Assembly (NCBI RefSeq): GCF_001296025.1
Contig: NZ_LJHV01000011.1
Span: forward strand, 124,001 to 188,000
DNA length: 64,000 nucleotides
Reading direction: 5' to 3'
Source of the DNA: Porphyrobacter sp. AAP60
Lineage (GTDB): Bacteria > Pseudomonadota > Alphaproteobacteria > Sphingomonadales > Sphingomonadaceae
Position 1 is the first letter of the stretch; each line of letters opens with the position of its first letter. Shown here one piece after another: positions 26,540-35,379 of this stretch. Position numbers and translations under genes: made by a program. The notes below the pieces were generated by a model, which worked only from the letters and a program-made list of their open reading frames with translations, had not been told where the DNA came from and did no database searches.

Positions 26540-27018
26540 TGCCCCTTGGCTTCGACTGTCTTCAGGGCCGCTAGGAGCTGTGCTGGCTTAATTTCTGAGA
26601 TCGGCATCGCTCCAATCGTTGGGATCAGTAGCGACAACAGCCAGCGGCTTTTTTTGATCGTGACCGCCTCACGGCCCTCTGCAGCAATTTTTTCGAGATA
26701 CTCTTCGGCGACATGTTCAAAGCTGTTGGCGCTACGCTCAATCGCCTCGCGCTCAGCATCTTTTCTCGCTTCTGTAGGATCACTACCGTTCGCAAGAATG
26801 ACGCGCGCTTCGTCCCTCCGTTTACGAGTTTCCTGCAGCGACACGTCGGGATAGCGGCCGAAGCTGAGCTTCTTCTCCTTGCCGTCGAAGCGATACTTAA
26901 AGCGCCAGAGCTTTCCTCCCGACGGCTGCACCAACAAGAAGAGACCACCAGAATCGCCAAGCTTCTTGGGCTTGTCGCCAGGCTTGGCTGCTCGGATCTT
27001 AACGTCGGAAAGAGGCAT
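26503..27018 (-). pseudogene. Truncated tyrosine recombinase (phage/island integrase)
   Basis: The N-terminal 170 residues of a P4-type integrase: DUF4102-like arm domain (MPLSDVKIRAAKPGDKPKKL, GLFLLVQPSGGKLWRFKYRF, LSFGRYPDVSLQETR) and the start of the core-binding domain (FEHVAEEYLEKIAAE, IGAMPISEIKPAQLL). The frame then leaves the family after GHYETA and stops six residues later, so the catalytic domain with the Arg-His-Arg-Tyr residues is absent. The start at 27018 lies 166 bases from the 3' end of tRNA-Leu, the normal position for an integrase beside its tRNA attachment site. The break point is about 26520-26540. Cannot be an active recombinase. Confidence 0.85.
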
Positions 27019-27184
27019 AGCTGGGGGCCACTTTTTTGAGGGTCTGCGCTTGGCCCCCAACGTGGCCCCCAGAAGCGCCCGATTTCTGGCGAACAAGGGC
27101 GAACCACGGCGGTGTCCCGTGGCTCGCTTTTACCAGATTTCTGCTATTTTTCCAACCTTTAGCGAACGTTCGCGGTTGGGTAAC

Positions 27185-27271
27185 TGGTGCCCAGAAGAGG
27201 ACTCGAACCTCCACGCCCTTGCGAGCGCCAGCACCTGAAGCTGGTGCGTCTACCAATTCCGCCATCTGGGC
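27185..27271 (-). tRNA. tRNA-Leu, anticodon CAG
   Basis: 87-base tRNA including an encoded CCA end. Acceptor stem GCCCAGA (27271-27265) pairs with TCTGGGC, discriminator A, then CCA. D arm contains GGCGGAATTGGTAGACGC. The anticodon stem CCAGC/GCTGG encloses the loop TTCAGGT, so the anticodon is CAG (reads CUG). A long class II variable arm and the T arm GGTTCGAGTCC follow. Flanked on its 3' side by an integrase remnant, consistent with use as an integration site. Confidence 0.95.
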
Positions 27272-27653
27272 ACGGTGCAACCGGTCATCGCTGCCGGAAG
27301 CTGGGTAGGGGCGGGCCAATAGCGGGGGGGAGGGGGCGCTGTCAATCACTACCTTGCGACGAATTGCGACCCGATCAAAATGGGAGTCAGGAGCCAGTCT
27401 GGATTGGGCCTGGCAGGGGTCTAGAGGGGGTTTAGAGGGGGGCTAGCAGGGTCTGGCAGGGGTCTGGGCGACATCTGCGTCAGGCCAGCGAAGATTATCC
27501 TCCAACACCGGCAAAATCATCGTCCCATGCCCGCCAAACCACGCGCTGCCGTTGCCGGACTGCATCGCCCCTCTTGCCTGTCCGCGCGCATTGCCGCAAA
27601 GCGCGGCCAGCACTTTGCCCGCACTGAGACAGCCATCAAGAGCACCCGAACCC
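27272..27653. other. Gene-free region with G-rich direct repeat
   Basis: Apart from the tRNA promoter this 382-base region holds a low-complexity purine-rich stretch, 27408-27470. It includes two exact copies of TGGCAGGGGTCT (27411-27422 and 27454-27465) and several degenerate GGGGTCTAGA/GGGGTTTAGA-type units. Short open frames here show no coding character. Confidence 0.4.
27316..27345 (-). promoter_or_regulatory. Probable sigma70-type promoter of tRNA-Leu
   Basis: On the minus strand TTGACA (27345-27340) and TATTGG (27321-27316) are separated by 18 bases; transcription would begin about 35-40 bases before the mature tRNA. The spacer is almost pure C (G-rich on the plus strand). Confidence 0.5.
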
Positions 27654-28616
27654 ATGCCCAGATCCTCCCCGCTTTCCGGCCAGCTTGTCACCCTGTTTGG
27701 CGGCAGTGGCTATATCGGCAACTATGTCGCGCAAGCCCTGTTGGAGCGCGGCGCGCGGCTGCGGCTGGCGAGCAGGGCTCCCTACAAGGCGCAAGGGCTC
27801 AAACCGCTTGCCAATCTCGGTCAGCTGCAATTCCTGCCGTGCGACATCACGAATGAGGCGCATGTCGCCGCGGCGCTGGACGGGGCGAGCCACGTGGTCA
27901 ATCTGGTCGGTGCCTTTGATGGCGATCTGAATGCCGTGATGGGCGAGGCCCCCGGCACCATCGCCCGCCTCGCCGCCGCTGCAGGTGTTGCCGCGCTGGT
28001 GCACATCAGTGCGATCGGGGCCGATGCCGCATCGCCGATTCCCTATGCCAAGTCCAAGGCGCTGGGCGAGAGCCGCGTGCGCGAAGGCTTTGCCAAGGCG
28101 ACGATCCTGCGGCCTTCGATAGTGTTCGGCAAGGATGACAATTTCCTCAACCTGTTTGGCGGGATGATTGCAACATTGCCGGTGCTGCCGGTGTTCGGGC
28201 CTGAGGCGAAACTGCAGCTGGTCTATGCCGACGATGTGGCTGAAGCGGTCGCTACCGCGCTGGAGCACCCTGAAAAGCACGGCGGGCACACCTATGAACT
28301 GGGCGGCCCGGAACAGCTTTCGATGATGGATATTCACGAGCGTATCGCGCAGGCGCAAGGGCGCAGCCGGCGGTTCATCGCCATGCCCGATGGCCTCAGC
28401 GCGGCTTTTGCGGCCATGCCCGGAACCCCGATGAGCCGCGACCAATGGGCGCTGCTTAAGCCCGGCAGCACAGTGGCACCCGGCGCACAGGGCTTTGCCG
28501 AGCTGGGGATCGAGCCCAAGCCGCTGGGCCTGTTTCTCGACAAGTGGATGCTGCGCTATCGCAAGCACGGGCGGTTTGGCGCCGAGAATGAACGGGCCAA
28601 AGCGCGTAAGGCGTAG
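27654..28616 (+). CDS. NAD(P)-binding protein, complex I NDUFA9-like SDR family
   Basis: A 320-residue atypical short-chain dehydrogenase/reductase. The dinucleotide motif is at the N-terminus (VTLFGGSGYIGNYVAQALLERG), followed by DITNEAHVAAALDGASHVVNLVGAF, the family serine (HISAIGADAA) and a YAKSK motif. It resembles the NDUFA9-like/NmrA-like proteins of alphaproteobacteria, which are linked to respiratory complex I in mitochondria; an enzymatic activity is not established. ATG 27654 gives a normal N-terminus; no strong ribosome site precedes it. Followed by convergent ktrA after 135 bases. Confidence 0.85.
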   Translation: MPRSSPLSGQLVTLFGGSGYIGNYVAQALLERGARLRLASRAPYKAQGLKPLANLGQLQFLPCDITNEAHVAAALDGASHVVNLVGAFDGDLNAVMGEAPGTIARLAAAAGVAALVHISAIGADAASPIPYAKSKALGESRVREGFAKATILRPSIVFGKDDNFLNLFGGMIATLPVLPVFGPEAKLQLVYADDVAEAVATALEHPEKHGGHTYELGGPEQLSMMDIHERIAQAQGRSRRFIAMPDGLSAAFAAMPGTPMSRDQWALLKPGSTVAPGAQGFAELGIEPKPLGLFLDKWMLRYRKHGRFGAENERAKARKA

Positions 28617-28751
28617 CCCGCGCTGATTCGTCCGTGCGCCCGGCCGTAAGCGGCAGCTTTGCCGAACACGCCGCCGAAAGTGGCGCTTCGGCTATCGAGC
28701 CCGAACCAGACATTGGCGAAAGTGTCTTGCGACACAGCCGCCCATGCCGGA

Positions 28752-29411
28752 TCAGATCGCCGAAAACCGCTCGATATCCTTGATCCGGCCTGACACGACC
28801 AATTCATCGTCGGGGAAGATGATCGTGTCGGGGACGGCGTGTATGAACGCCTCGCCCGTCCGCTTCACACCGACGACGGTTACATCGTATTTCTTGCGGC
28901 ACGCACTGGTCACCAAGGGCAGGCCGACAATTGGATCGGGCGCACATAAGCGCGCGATCGCGAATTCGTCGTCGAAGGCGATGAAATCAAGCAGCCGTTC
29001 ATTGAGCAGATGCGCGACCCGTTCGCCCATCCGCTGTTCAGGGAACACCACATGCGTTGCGCCGATACGTTCGAGGATGCGGGCGTGCTTCGCATTGCTC
29101 GCCTTGGCCCAGATATTGGTGAGGCCCAGATCGGCCAGTGCCAGCACCGTGAGCACGCTGGCTTCGATATCGCTGCCTATGGCGACCACTGCCGCCTCGA
29201 AATCAGCCACGCCCAGCTGGCGCAGCACATCGCCATCGGTGCAATCGGCTTCGACCACCTTGGTCAGGTCGGCCGCATATTCCTGCACCAGCGCCGGGTT
29301 GCTATCGACTCCCAGCACTTCACTGCCCATGCTGGTGAGCGTGCGAGCGACTGCGCCGCCGAAACGGCCCAATCCGACAACCAGAACGGGTTTGCGCTTG
29401 TCAGCCGACAA
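28752..29411 (-). CDS. ktrA: Potassium uptake regulatory subunit (TrkA/KtrA family)
   Basis: A 219-residue cytoplasmic RCK protein gating the potassium channel subunit encoded just upstream. The RCK-N Rossmann domain (VLVVGLGRFGGAVARTL, EVLGVDSN, VVEADCTDGDVLRQLG) is followed by an RCK-C domain (IVGLPLVTSACRKKYDVTVVGVKR, FPDDELVVSGR). TTG at 29411 is proposed as start: AAGGAG lies 7 bases before it and it yields MSADKRKPVLVVG. The in-frame ATG at 29429 contains this ribosome site inside its own codons and is less likely. Either way the gene overlaps the end of ktrB. Confidence 0.88.
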   Translation of the reverse strand: MSADKRKPVLVVGLGRFGGAVARTLTSMGSEVLGVDSNPALVQEYAADLTKVVEADCTDGDVLRQLGVADFEAAVVAIGSDIEASVLTVLALADLGLTNIWAKASNAKHARILERIGATHVVFPEQRMGERVAHLLNERLLDFIAFDDEFAIARLCAPDPIVGLPLVTSACRKKYDVTVVGVKRTGEAFIHAVPDTIIFPDDELVVSGRIKDIERFSAI

Positions 29412-30753
29412 TGAGGTTCTCCTTGGCATAGCGATAAGGCCGCGCTGGCCGTCCTACAGCAAGCGCGGTGGCAACGGTGATGGTTCCCACCCGGCCGATG
29501 AACATCAGCAGCACGATCACCACCTGCGCGGATGGGGGCAGGTCGGCGGTGATGCCGGTGGAAAGGCCCACAGTAGAAAAAGCGGAAATGCACTCGAACA
29601 GGATTTTCGGCAGGGCCAGCGACGTAATCGACGCAATATAGGTTGTCGCTGCGAAGATCAGGCTGGCGGCCAACACCGTGACTGTCAGCGCCTGCCGTTC
29701 GACCTCGCTGCCGAAGCGGCGGTCGAACAACCCGGCATCGCGGCGGCCAAGCACTTCGGACAGCACAATCGCGAACAGCACGATAAAGGTGGTCACTTTG
29801 ATCCCGCCCGCCGTGCCCGCGCTGCCGCCGCCGATGAACATCAGCAGGTAATTCATCATCAGCGTCTGATCATGGAACGCGCCCACATCCACGCTGTTGA
29901 ACCCCGCGGTGCGCGGCATCACAGAATGGAACGCGGCATTGAGCAGTTTGCTGCCTACGCTCATCGGGCCGAGCGTTCCGGCGTTCGTCCACTCCATCGC
30001 TAGGATCGCGACGAACCCCAGTGCGAGCAGAGCGACGGTGCCGTAGACCGTAACCTTGGAATGCAGCGACCAGCGCTTCCACGCGAACCGCTTGTCGCGC
30101 AAATCCTGCATCACCGGAAAGCCCAATGCCGTCAGAATCACGGCCAGCATGATCGGCACCAGAATGACCGGATCGGACTGATACCCCATGACGCTGTCGG
30201 AGTGGGTGGAAAAGCCGGCATTGTTGAACGCGCTGACCGCATGAAACACGCCGTGCCACAGGGCGGTGCCTGCACTCATGTCGTAGCTCGTCATCATCCG
30301 CAGCGCGAGGATAGTTGCAACCACCGCCTCCACTGCAATCGTGATGGCGAATACCAGTTTGAGCACTGACAGCGCGTCGCCGGTCTCCAGCCGCCCGCGT
30401 TCAACCTGTGTCGCCATACGGTCATGCAGGCCGAAGCCGCGCCCCGCGATAAGGCCGAACAGGGTCGCCGCTGTCATGATCCCCAACCCGCCGATCTGGA
30501 ACATCAGCAGGATCGCCACTTGCCCGAACGGCGACCAGTAGCTGCCGGTATCGACCACCACCAACCCCGTCACCGCAACGGCAGAAGTGGCTGTGAAGAG
30601 AGCGGTGAGAACAGATGCGCGGGTGCCGTCAGCGGTCGCGATCGGCAGGCTTAGCAGCACTGTTCCGATGGCGATTGCGAGCAGAAACAGACTCGGAACC
30701 AGCCGGATCGGATTACGCATCAGCTTCATCAGCGCGGAATGCCGATGAATCAT
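29401..30753 (-). CDS. ktrB: Potassium uptake transmembrane subunit (TrkH/KtrB family)
   Basis: A 450-residue inner-membrane potassium channel-like transporter. Four M1-P-M2 units are visible by their selectivity-filter segments: TSAVAVTGLVVVDT, SAFNNAGFSTHSD, GGGSAGTAGGIKVT and SAFSTVGLSTGIT, each with the conserved glycine. The length fits KtrB rather than the longer TrkH. Works with the RCK protein encoded by the overlapping downstream gene. ATG 30753 is the first in frame; ATG 30729 (MKLMRNP) is an alternative. No promoter is evident in the 147-base gap upstream. Confidence 0.9.
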   Translation of the reverse strand: MIHRHSALMKLMRNPIRLVPSLFLLAIAIGTVLLSLPIATADGTRASVLTALFTATSAVAVTGLVVVDTGSYWSPFGQVAILLMFQIGGLGIMTAATLFGLIAGRGFGLHDRMATQVERGRLETGDALSVLKLVFAITIAVEAVVATILALRMMTSYDMSAGTALWHGVFHAVSAFNNAGFSTHSDSVMGYQSDPVILVPIMLAVILTALGFPVMQDLRDKRFAWKRWSLHSKVTVYGTVALLALGFVAILAMEWTNAGTLGPMSVGSKLLNAAFHSVMPRTAGFNSVDVGAFHDQTLMMNYLLMFIGGGSAGTAGGIKVTTFIVLFAIVLSEVLGRRDAGLFDRRFGSEVERQALTVTVLAASLIFAATTYIASITSLALPKILFECISAFSTVGLSTGITADLPPSAQVVIVLLMFIGRVGTITVATALAVGRPARPYRYAKENLIVG

Positions 30754-30900
30754 GTGCTGGGCAACAGTTTGATGGGACTAACGCTGCGCGCGCGGAGGGA
30801 ATCAACCCACTTTCGGCCATTCAAAGCACCACTGCATCGGCCCAGAACCGGACCTCCATTGTGTTCGTAATGGCGGCCCGCTCGGCGGCGGTCGTGAGAG

Positions 30901-31782
30901 CTAAGCCAGCGCGGCGGCGTAAAGCGCCTTCAGATCGGCCTCGCCGCGAGCGGCGGCGGTGGCATCATAGGCCGGGCTATCGGGCACCATCCAGCCGTGG
31001 TCGCCGGGATAGACGGTGACGGTTGCGGGAACATCGGCTGCCTTGGCCGCAGCGGCAAAGGTCGTCTTGTCTGCCGGTGCCTTGGCATCATCATCCTGTG
31101 CCACAGCGATCAGCAGGCTGGCATCGACCTTGCCCAGCAGCGCGTGCGGGCTCATCGGGTTATCGGCCCGCACCAGCCCGCCGCCGTGGAAGCTGGCCGC
31201 CGCCTTGACGCGCGCAGGCTTTGCCGCTGCTGCCCAGATGGTGAACGGCCCGCCCATGCAATAGCCCTGCGTGCCGATCCCCATCGCCTGGCTGACGCCT
31301 TCCTGCCGGTCAAGCCAGTCGACGATTGCGGTCGTGTCGCGCATGATCGCTTCGGCATCCAGCTTGCCGCGCCACGGGCCGACTTTCTGGAACCCGCCAT
31401 CCGCAATGAAGGCGGCGAAATCGGCAAACTGTTCGCCGGTCACGTCGCGGTAATAGGGGTTCACCACCAGCACGGCATAGCCTGCGCCCGCGAGCTTGCG
31501 GGCGATGTTGCGCTTTGCCTCGCGGATGCTGGCGATATCGGGCCACAGGATCACGGCGGCGTGGCTGCCGGTTTCAGGCTGGACGAAGAACCCGTCGAGC
31601 GTACCGTCTGCGGTAGCGAAATTGACCCCCCGTTCCTTGAGGCCTGCGGTTGCGGCCCGCGCGCTACCGGTGCTTTCACCCGGCGCGCAGGCAGCAAGGG
31701 CAGCAACGCCTGACAGCGCGCCAAACTGGCGGCGGTTGATGGTCTGGCGGGCCCAATCGGCCAATTTGCTCTCATCGCACAT
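30901..31782 (-). CDS. Dienelactone hydrolase family lipoprotein (Tat-type signal)
   Basis: A 293-residue alpha/beta hydrolase. The N-terminus has a twin-arginine motif (NRRQF, R17/R18) and a lipobox (ALAAC, Cys32), so it should be exported folded and lipid anchored. The catalytic triad is that of dienelactone hydrolases: Cys175 in GYCMGG, Asp near 230 (AQDDDAK) and His262 (PGDHGWM). Substrate unknown; the family hydrolyses lactones and esters. Divergent from the PQQ dehydrogenase gene (118 bases), without proof of a common pathway. Confidence 0.87.
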   Translation of the reverse strand: MCDESKLADWARQTINRRQFGALSGVAALAACAPGESTGSARAATAGLKERGVNFATADGTLDGFFVQPETGSHAAVILWPDIASIREAKRNIARKLAGAGYAVLVVNPYYRDVTGEQFADFAAFIADGGFQKVGPWRGKLDAEAIMRDTTAIVDWLDRQEGVSQAMGIGTQGYCMGGPFTIWAAAAKPARVKAAASFHGGGLVRADNPMSPHALLGKVDASLLIAVAQDDDAKAPADKTTFAAAAKAADVPATVTVYPGDHGWMVPDSPAYDATAAARGEADLKALYAAALA

Positions 31783-31900
31783 TTGATACTCTCCTGTCGG
31801 CCCCTACCGCAGCACACAGATAGCCATGACCGGGAGGCATGGACAAGCGGCGAATGACACGCCAACATGCCCGCAAAACAAAACGGGGAGAGCGGGATCA

Positions 31901-34078
31901 ATGGACCTTACGCGGTGGGTGGGCAGTGCTGCCCTTTTGCTTTCGGCCGGGATGCTGGCGAATTGCAGCCAGATTTTCGGCGATTCGGGCGCGGGCGGAG
32001 AAGGGATTACCGCCGCGATGCTGGTGGGGGCAGATGGCGATAGCGCCAACTGGATCAGCCACGGGCGAACCTATTCCGAACAACGCTATTCCCCGCTTGA
32101 TGCGGTAAACACCCAGACCGTGGGCGATCTCGGCCTTGCGTGGTTTGCCGATATGGACACCGCACGCGGGCAGGAAGCGACCCCGCTGGTGATGGACGGC
32201 AAGCTGTATATCACGACCGCGTGGAGCAAGGTGAAGGCTTTTGATGCCGCCACCGGCACAGCCTTATGGGAATATGATCCCAAGGTGCCCGGCGAAACTG
32301 CGGTCAAGGCTTGCTGCGATACCGTCAATCGCGGGCTGGCGGCGTGGGATGACAAGCTGTTCCTCGGCACGCTGGACGGGCGGTTGATTGCGCTCGACCG
32401 GGACAGCGGCGCGGTTGCATGGGAAAAAGTCACCGTCGATCAGTCTAAAAGCTACACCATCACCGGCGCGCCGCGGGTGATCGATGGCAAGGTGATCATC
32501 GGCAATGGCGGGGCGGAGTTCGGGGTGCGCGGGTTCGTTGCGGCCTATGACGCGAACAGCGGCGAGCAGCTGTGGAAGTTGTACACTGTGCCCGAAGGCG
32601 GCGATCCGAAAGACGCGCCCGCCTATCTGCAAAAAGCCGCCGAAACCTGGAACATGGATGTGCTGGGCGCATCCGATGCGATTGGCGGCGGCGGGACGGT
32701 GTGGGATTCGATGGCCTATGATCCCGATCTCGATCTGCTGTATATCGGGGTGGGCAATGGCTCTCCATGGAACCGCGCCTATCGTTCGCCCGGTGCTGAT
32801 GGCACGGGCGAGGGCGATAACCTTTACCTTTCCAGCATCGTCGCAGTGCGGCCATCTACCGGCGAATATGTCTGGCATTACCAGACCACACCGGGCGAAA
32901 CGTGGGATTTCACCGCCACCCAGCACATCATGCTGGCCGACATGGAAATCGATGGCGCGGTGCGCAAGGTGCTGATGCAGGCGCCCAAGAACGGGTTCTT
33001 CTATGTGATCGACCGGGAAACCGGCAAGTTCATCAGCGCCAAGCCCTATGTCAGCGTCAACTGGGCCACCGGCATTGATCCGGTAACAGGCCGTCCGATC
33101 GAAAATTCCGAAACGCGGGTGGACAAGACCGGCAAGCCTGCGCTGGTCACTCCGGGCGCGTTGGGCGGGCATAACTGGCACCCGATGGCGTTCCACCCCG
33201 GCGAGGGGCTGGTCTACATCCCTGCGTTCGAGGCCGGAATGCTCTACGCACCGGAAGCCGGCTGGAAGCCCGATACCGCGCGCGGTTTCAATGTCGGGTT
33301 TGATCTGGGTGCGGGCGATGTCCCTGCGGACGAAGGCTTCCGCAAGCAAGTGGCTGGCACCCTGAAGGGCATGTTGGTGGCGTGGGATCCGGTGGCGCAG
33401 AAGGCGCGCTGGACGGTCGAGCATCCCGGCCCGTGGAATGGCGGTTTGCTGGCCACGGGCGGCGGCCTTGTGTTCCAGGGCACCACCGGCAGCGAATTCA
33501 ACGCCTATGACGCAGGCACAGGCAAGAAGCTGTGGAGCTTTGCCGCGCAGACCGGGGTGGTCGCGCCGCCGGTCACCTATACCGTGGGCGGGGAGCAATA
33601 TGTCGCGGTGTTGGCGGGCTGGGGCGGGGCCTATGCGCTCAGCGTCGATGGCGATCTCATCAACCGCAAGGCGCCGGTGCGCAATGTCAGCCGGTTGCTG
33701 GTTTTCAAGCTGGGCGGCACGGCCAAGCTGCCCGATGAAGTGGTGGTGGAAAAGCTCCCGCTCGATCCGCCGCCAAGCACGGCTGCGGCCGAGGTGATCG
33801 CGGTGGGTCAGGCCAAATATGGCCGCTATTGCGCGGTGTGCCATGCGCCTGGTGCGGTGGGTTCCACCGTGCTGCCCGATCTGCGCCGTGCCGGATCTCT
33901 CGAAAGCGCGAGCGCTTGGAATGCGGTGGTCGAAGGCGGGATGCTGAAGGACAACGGCATGGCGAGCTTTGCAGGCTCGCTGTCGAAAGACGAGATCGAA
34001 GCGATCCGCGCCTACGTGATCAAGCGTGCCAATGAAGACAAGGCGATCGAAGGGGCGAAAAAGGTGGCGCTGCGGTAA
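31901..34078 (+). CDS. PQQ-dependent quinohemoprotein dehydrogenase (alcohol dehydrogenase type)
   Basis: A 725-residue periplasmic enzyme oxidising alcohols (or related substrates) with pyrroloquinoline quinone and passing electrons to its own heme. Export signal WVGSAALLLSAGMLA, then an eight-bladed propeller with the family motifs: the Cys-Cys pair (VKACCDTVNRG), TPLVMDGKLYITTAWSKV, and W-motifs such as GAPRVIDGKVIIGNGGAEFGVRG. At the C-terminus is a cytochrome c domain with CAVCH (Cys644, Cys647, His648), typical of type II quinohemoproteins. ATG 31901 follows GGGGAGAGCGGG; the frame is open upstream to 31826. A cysteine after the signal (LANC) could be a poor lipobox. PQQ synthesis genes are not in the window. 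Confidence 0.92.
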   Translation: MDLTRWVGSAALLLSAGMLANCSQIFGDSGAGGEGITAAMLVGADGDSANWISHGRTYSEQRYSPLDAVNTQTVGDLGLAWFADMDTARGQEATPLVMDGKLYITTAWSKVKAFDAATGTALWEYDPKVPGETAVKACCDTVNRGLAAWDDKLFLGTLDGRLIALDRDSGAVAWEKVTVDQSKSYTITGAPRVIDGKVIIGNGGAEFGVRGFVAAYDANSGEQLWKLYTVPEGGDPKDAPAYLQKAAETWNMDVLGASDAIGGGGTVWDSMAYDPDLDLLYIGVGNGSPWNRAYRSPGADGTGEGDNLYLSSIVAVRPSTGEYVWHYQTTPGETWDFTATQHIMLADMEIDGAVRKVLMQAPKNGFFYVIDRETGKFISAKPYVSVNWATGIDPVTGRPIENSETRVDKTGKPALVTPGALGGHNWHPMAFHPGEGLVYIPAFEAGMLYAPEAGWKPDTARGFNVGFDLGAGDVPADEGFRKQVAGTLKGMLVAWDPVAQKARWTVEHPGPWNGGLLATGGGLVFQGTTGSEFNAYDAGTGKKLWSFAAQTGVVAPPVTYTVGGEQYVAVLAGWGGAYALSVDGDLINRKAPVRNVSRLLVFKLGGTAKLPDEVVVEKLPLDPPPSTAAAEVIAVGQAKYGRYCAVCHAPGAVGSTVLPDLRRAGSLESASAWNAVVEGGMLKDNGMASFAGSLSKDEIEAIRAYVIKRANEDKAIEGAKKVALR

Positions 34079-34091
34079 CCGCGCCCTCCCC

Positions 34092-35360
34092 TCAGTCCCC
34101 TTGCGGACCGACATAATCCGCGCCGTAAACAGCGATGCGGAAATCGCGGTGCAGATCATTGTCGAATGGCACTTTCTGGGTGGCGAGGATTACCGCCATG
34201 TCCTGCGCCGGATCGACCCAGAACAGCATCGAGGGGAACCCGTCCCAGTAGAACTCCCCAACGCTGCCGCGGTTCTCTTGCGGCGTCTGCGGTTTGCCCG
34301 TGCGCACGAAGACATCGAAGCCGAACCCGCCGCTGCCCTTGCCCACCAGCCATGACCGGTTGGCGGGCGCGATGCGCGGATCGAGCTGGTCAGTCGCCAT
34401 CAGCCGGATGGTCGAAGGCTTGAGGATGCGGGTGCCGTCCAGCGAACCTTCCCCCAGCAGCATCCGCGCGAATTTCATGTAATCATCGACTGTGGTGACG
34501 ATGCCCGATCCGCCCATTGTCATCGGGCGGCCCATGAAATTGGCATCGATCAGCTTGTCCTCCGGCCACGGTGCCAGCGCGCCATTCTCGCCTTCGTAGA
34601 TGCGCGCCAAACGCAGGCGATCCGCGGCGCTGCGCTTCCAGCCCGTGTCGGCCATGCCCAGCGGCTGGAAGATATGCTGCGCGACATATTCGGCGAACGG
34701 CTGCCCCGACAAGACCTCGACCAGCCGCGCCTGAACATCCACCCCGGCACTGTAGTTCCAATGCGTGCCGGGGTCGAACAGCAGCGGCACCTGCGCCATT
34801 TTTTGCGAGAACTGCGCCAGCGTGTTGGTGGACGACAGCGGCTGCAGTTCCGCCCAAATCCGGTCAGCGGTGTTTTCGGGCTCGCCATCCGCGCCATAGG
34901 TGAAACCCGCCGTGTGGCGCAGCACATCGCGCACCGTCACCTTGCGGCTTGGATCACGCAGGATCGGCGTACCATCGGGATTTGCACCATCGGCGACCTT
35001 CAAGGCAGCATATTCGGGCAGGTGCCATTCGAGAGGATCATCGAGCCCGAATTTGCCCTGTTCCCACAATTGCATCAGCGCCACGCCGGTTACCGGCTTG
35101 GTCATCGAGAAAATCTGGAACAGCGTGTCGCGCGCAATCGGGCGTGCTGCCTCGCGGTCGGCATCGCCTGCGTTTTCGAAACAGCGTTCGGCCCCATCTT
35201 TCCACACCAGCGCCGAAGCGCCGACCGTGCGGCCCTGAGCAACAGCACTATCGAGGAAGGCGCCGATAGTGGCGCAATCAGGCTCATAGGCGACTGTATC
35301 CTGCGCCGCTGCGGGCACCGCCAGCACCGCCAGCGCCGCCCCTGCAAAAGCCTTGATCAT
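34092..35360 (-). CDS. Exported serine hydrolase, beta-lactamase class C-like
   Basis: A 422-residue protein of the serine beta-lactamase/transesterase fold with signal peptide (GAALAVLAVPAAAQ). Active-site motif S85-M-T-K88 (FSMTKPVTG) and Tyr203 in the YSAG box. It belongs to the esterase/peptidase-like family VIII group rather than being an evident resistance enzyme; the substrate is unknown. ATG 35360 is preferred because the signal peptide starts there; the frame is open further upstream. Ends 13 bases from the convergent dehydrogenase gene. Confidence 0.87.
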   Translation of the reverse strand: MIKAFAGAALAVLAVPAAAQDTVAYEPDCATIGAFLDSAVAQGRTVGASALVWKDGAERCFENAGDADREAARPIARDTLFQIFSMTKPVTGVALMQLWEQGKFGLDDPLEWHLPEYAALKVADGANPDGTPILRDPSRKVTVRDVLRHTAGFTYGADGEPENTADRIWAELQPLSSTNTLAQFSQKMAQVPLLFDPGTHWNYSAGVDVQARLVEVLSGQPFAEYVAQHIFQPLGMADTGWKRSAADRLRLARIYEGENGALAPWPEDKLIDANFMGRPMTMGGSGIVTTVDDYMKFARMLLGEGSLDGTRILKPSTIRLMATDQLDPRIAPANRSWLVGKGSGGFGFDVFVRTGKPQTPQENRGSVGEFYWDGFPSMLFWVDPAQDMAVILATQKVPFDNDLHRDFRIAVYGADYVGPQGD

Positions 35361-35379
35361 GCGCCGTCTCCCGCCTGAA

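Noticed and set aside
27152-27179. Hairpin CCAACC...GGTTGG with a GCGAACGTTCGC palindrome as the tRNA-Leu terminator
   Set aside because: On the minus-strand transcript the stem is followed by A residues, not U, so it does not fit a Rho-independent terminator.
27408-27470. CRISPR-like direct repeats near the tRNA
   Set aside because: Only two copies of a 12-base unit, low complexity, no regular spacer length and no cas genes.
32264-34159. A 631-codon open frame antisense to the PQQ dehydrogenase gene
   Set aside because: It mirrors the dehydrogenase's codon pattern, has low-complexity His/Arg-rich composition and no recognisable domain; it is a shadow of the real gene.
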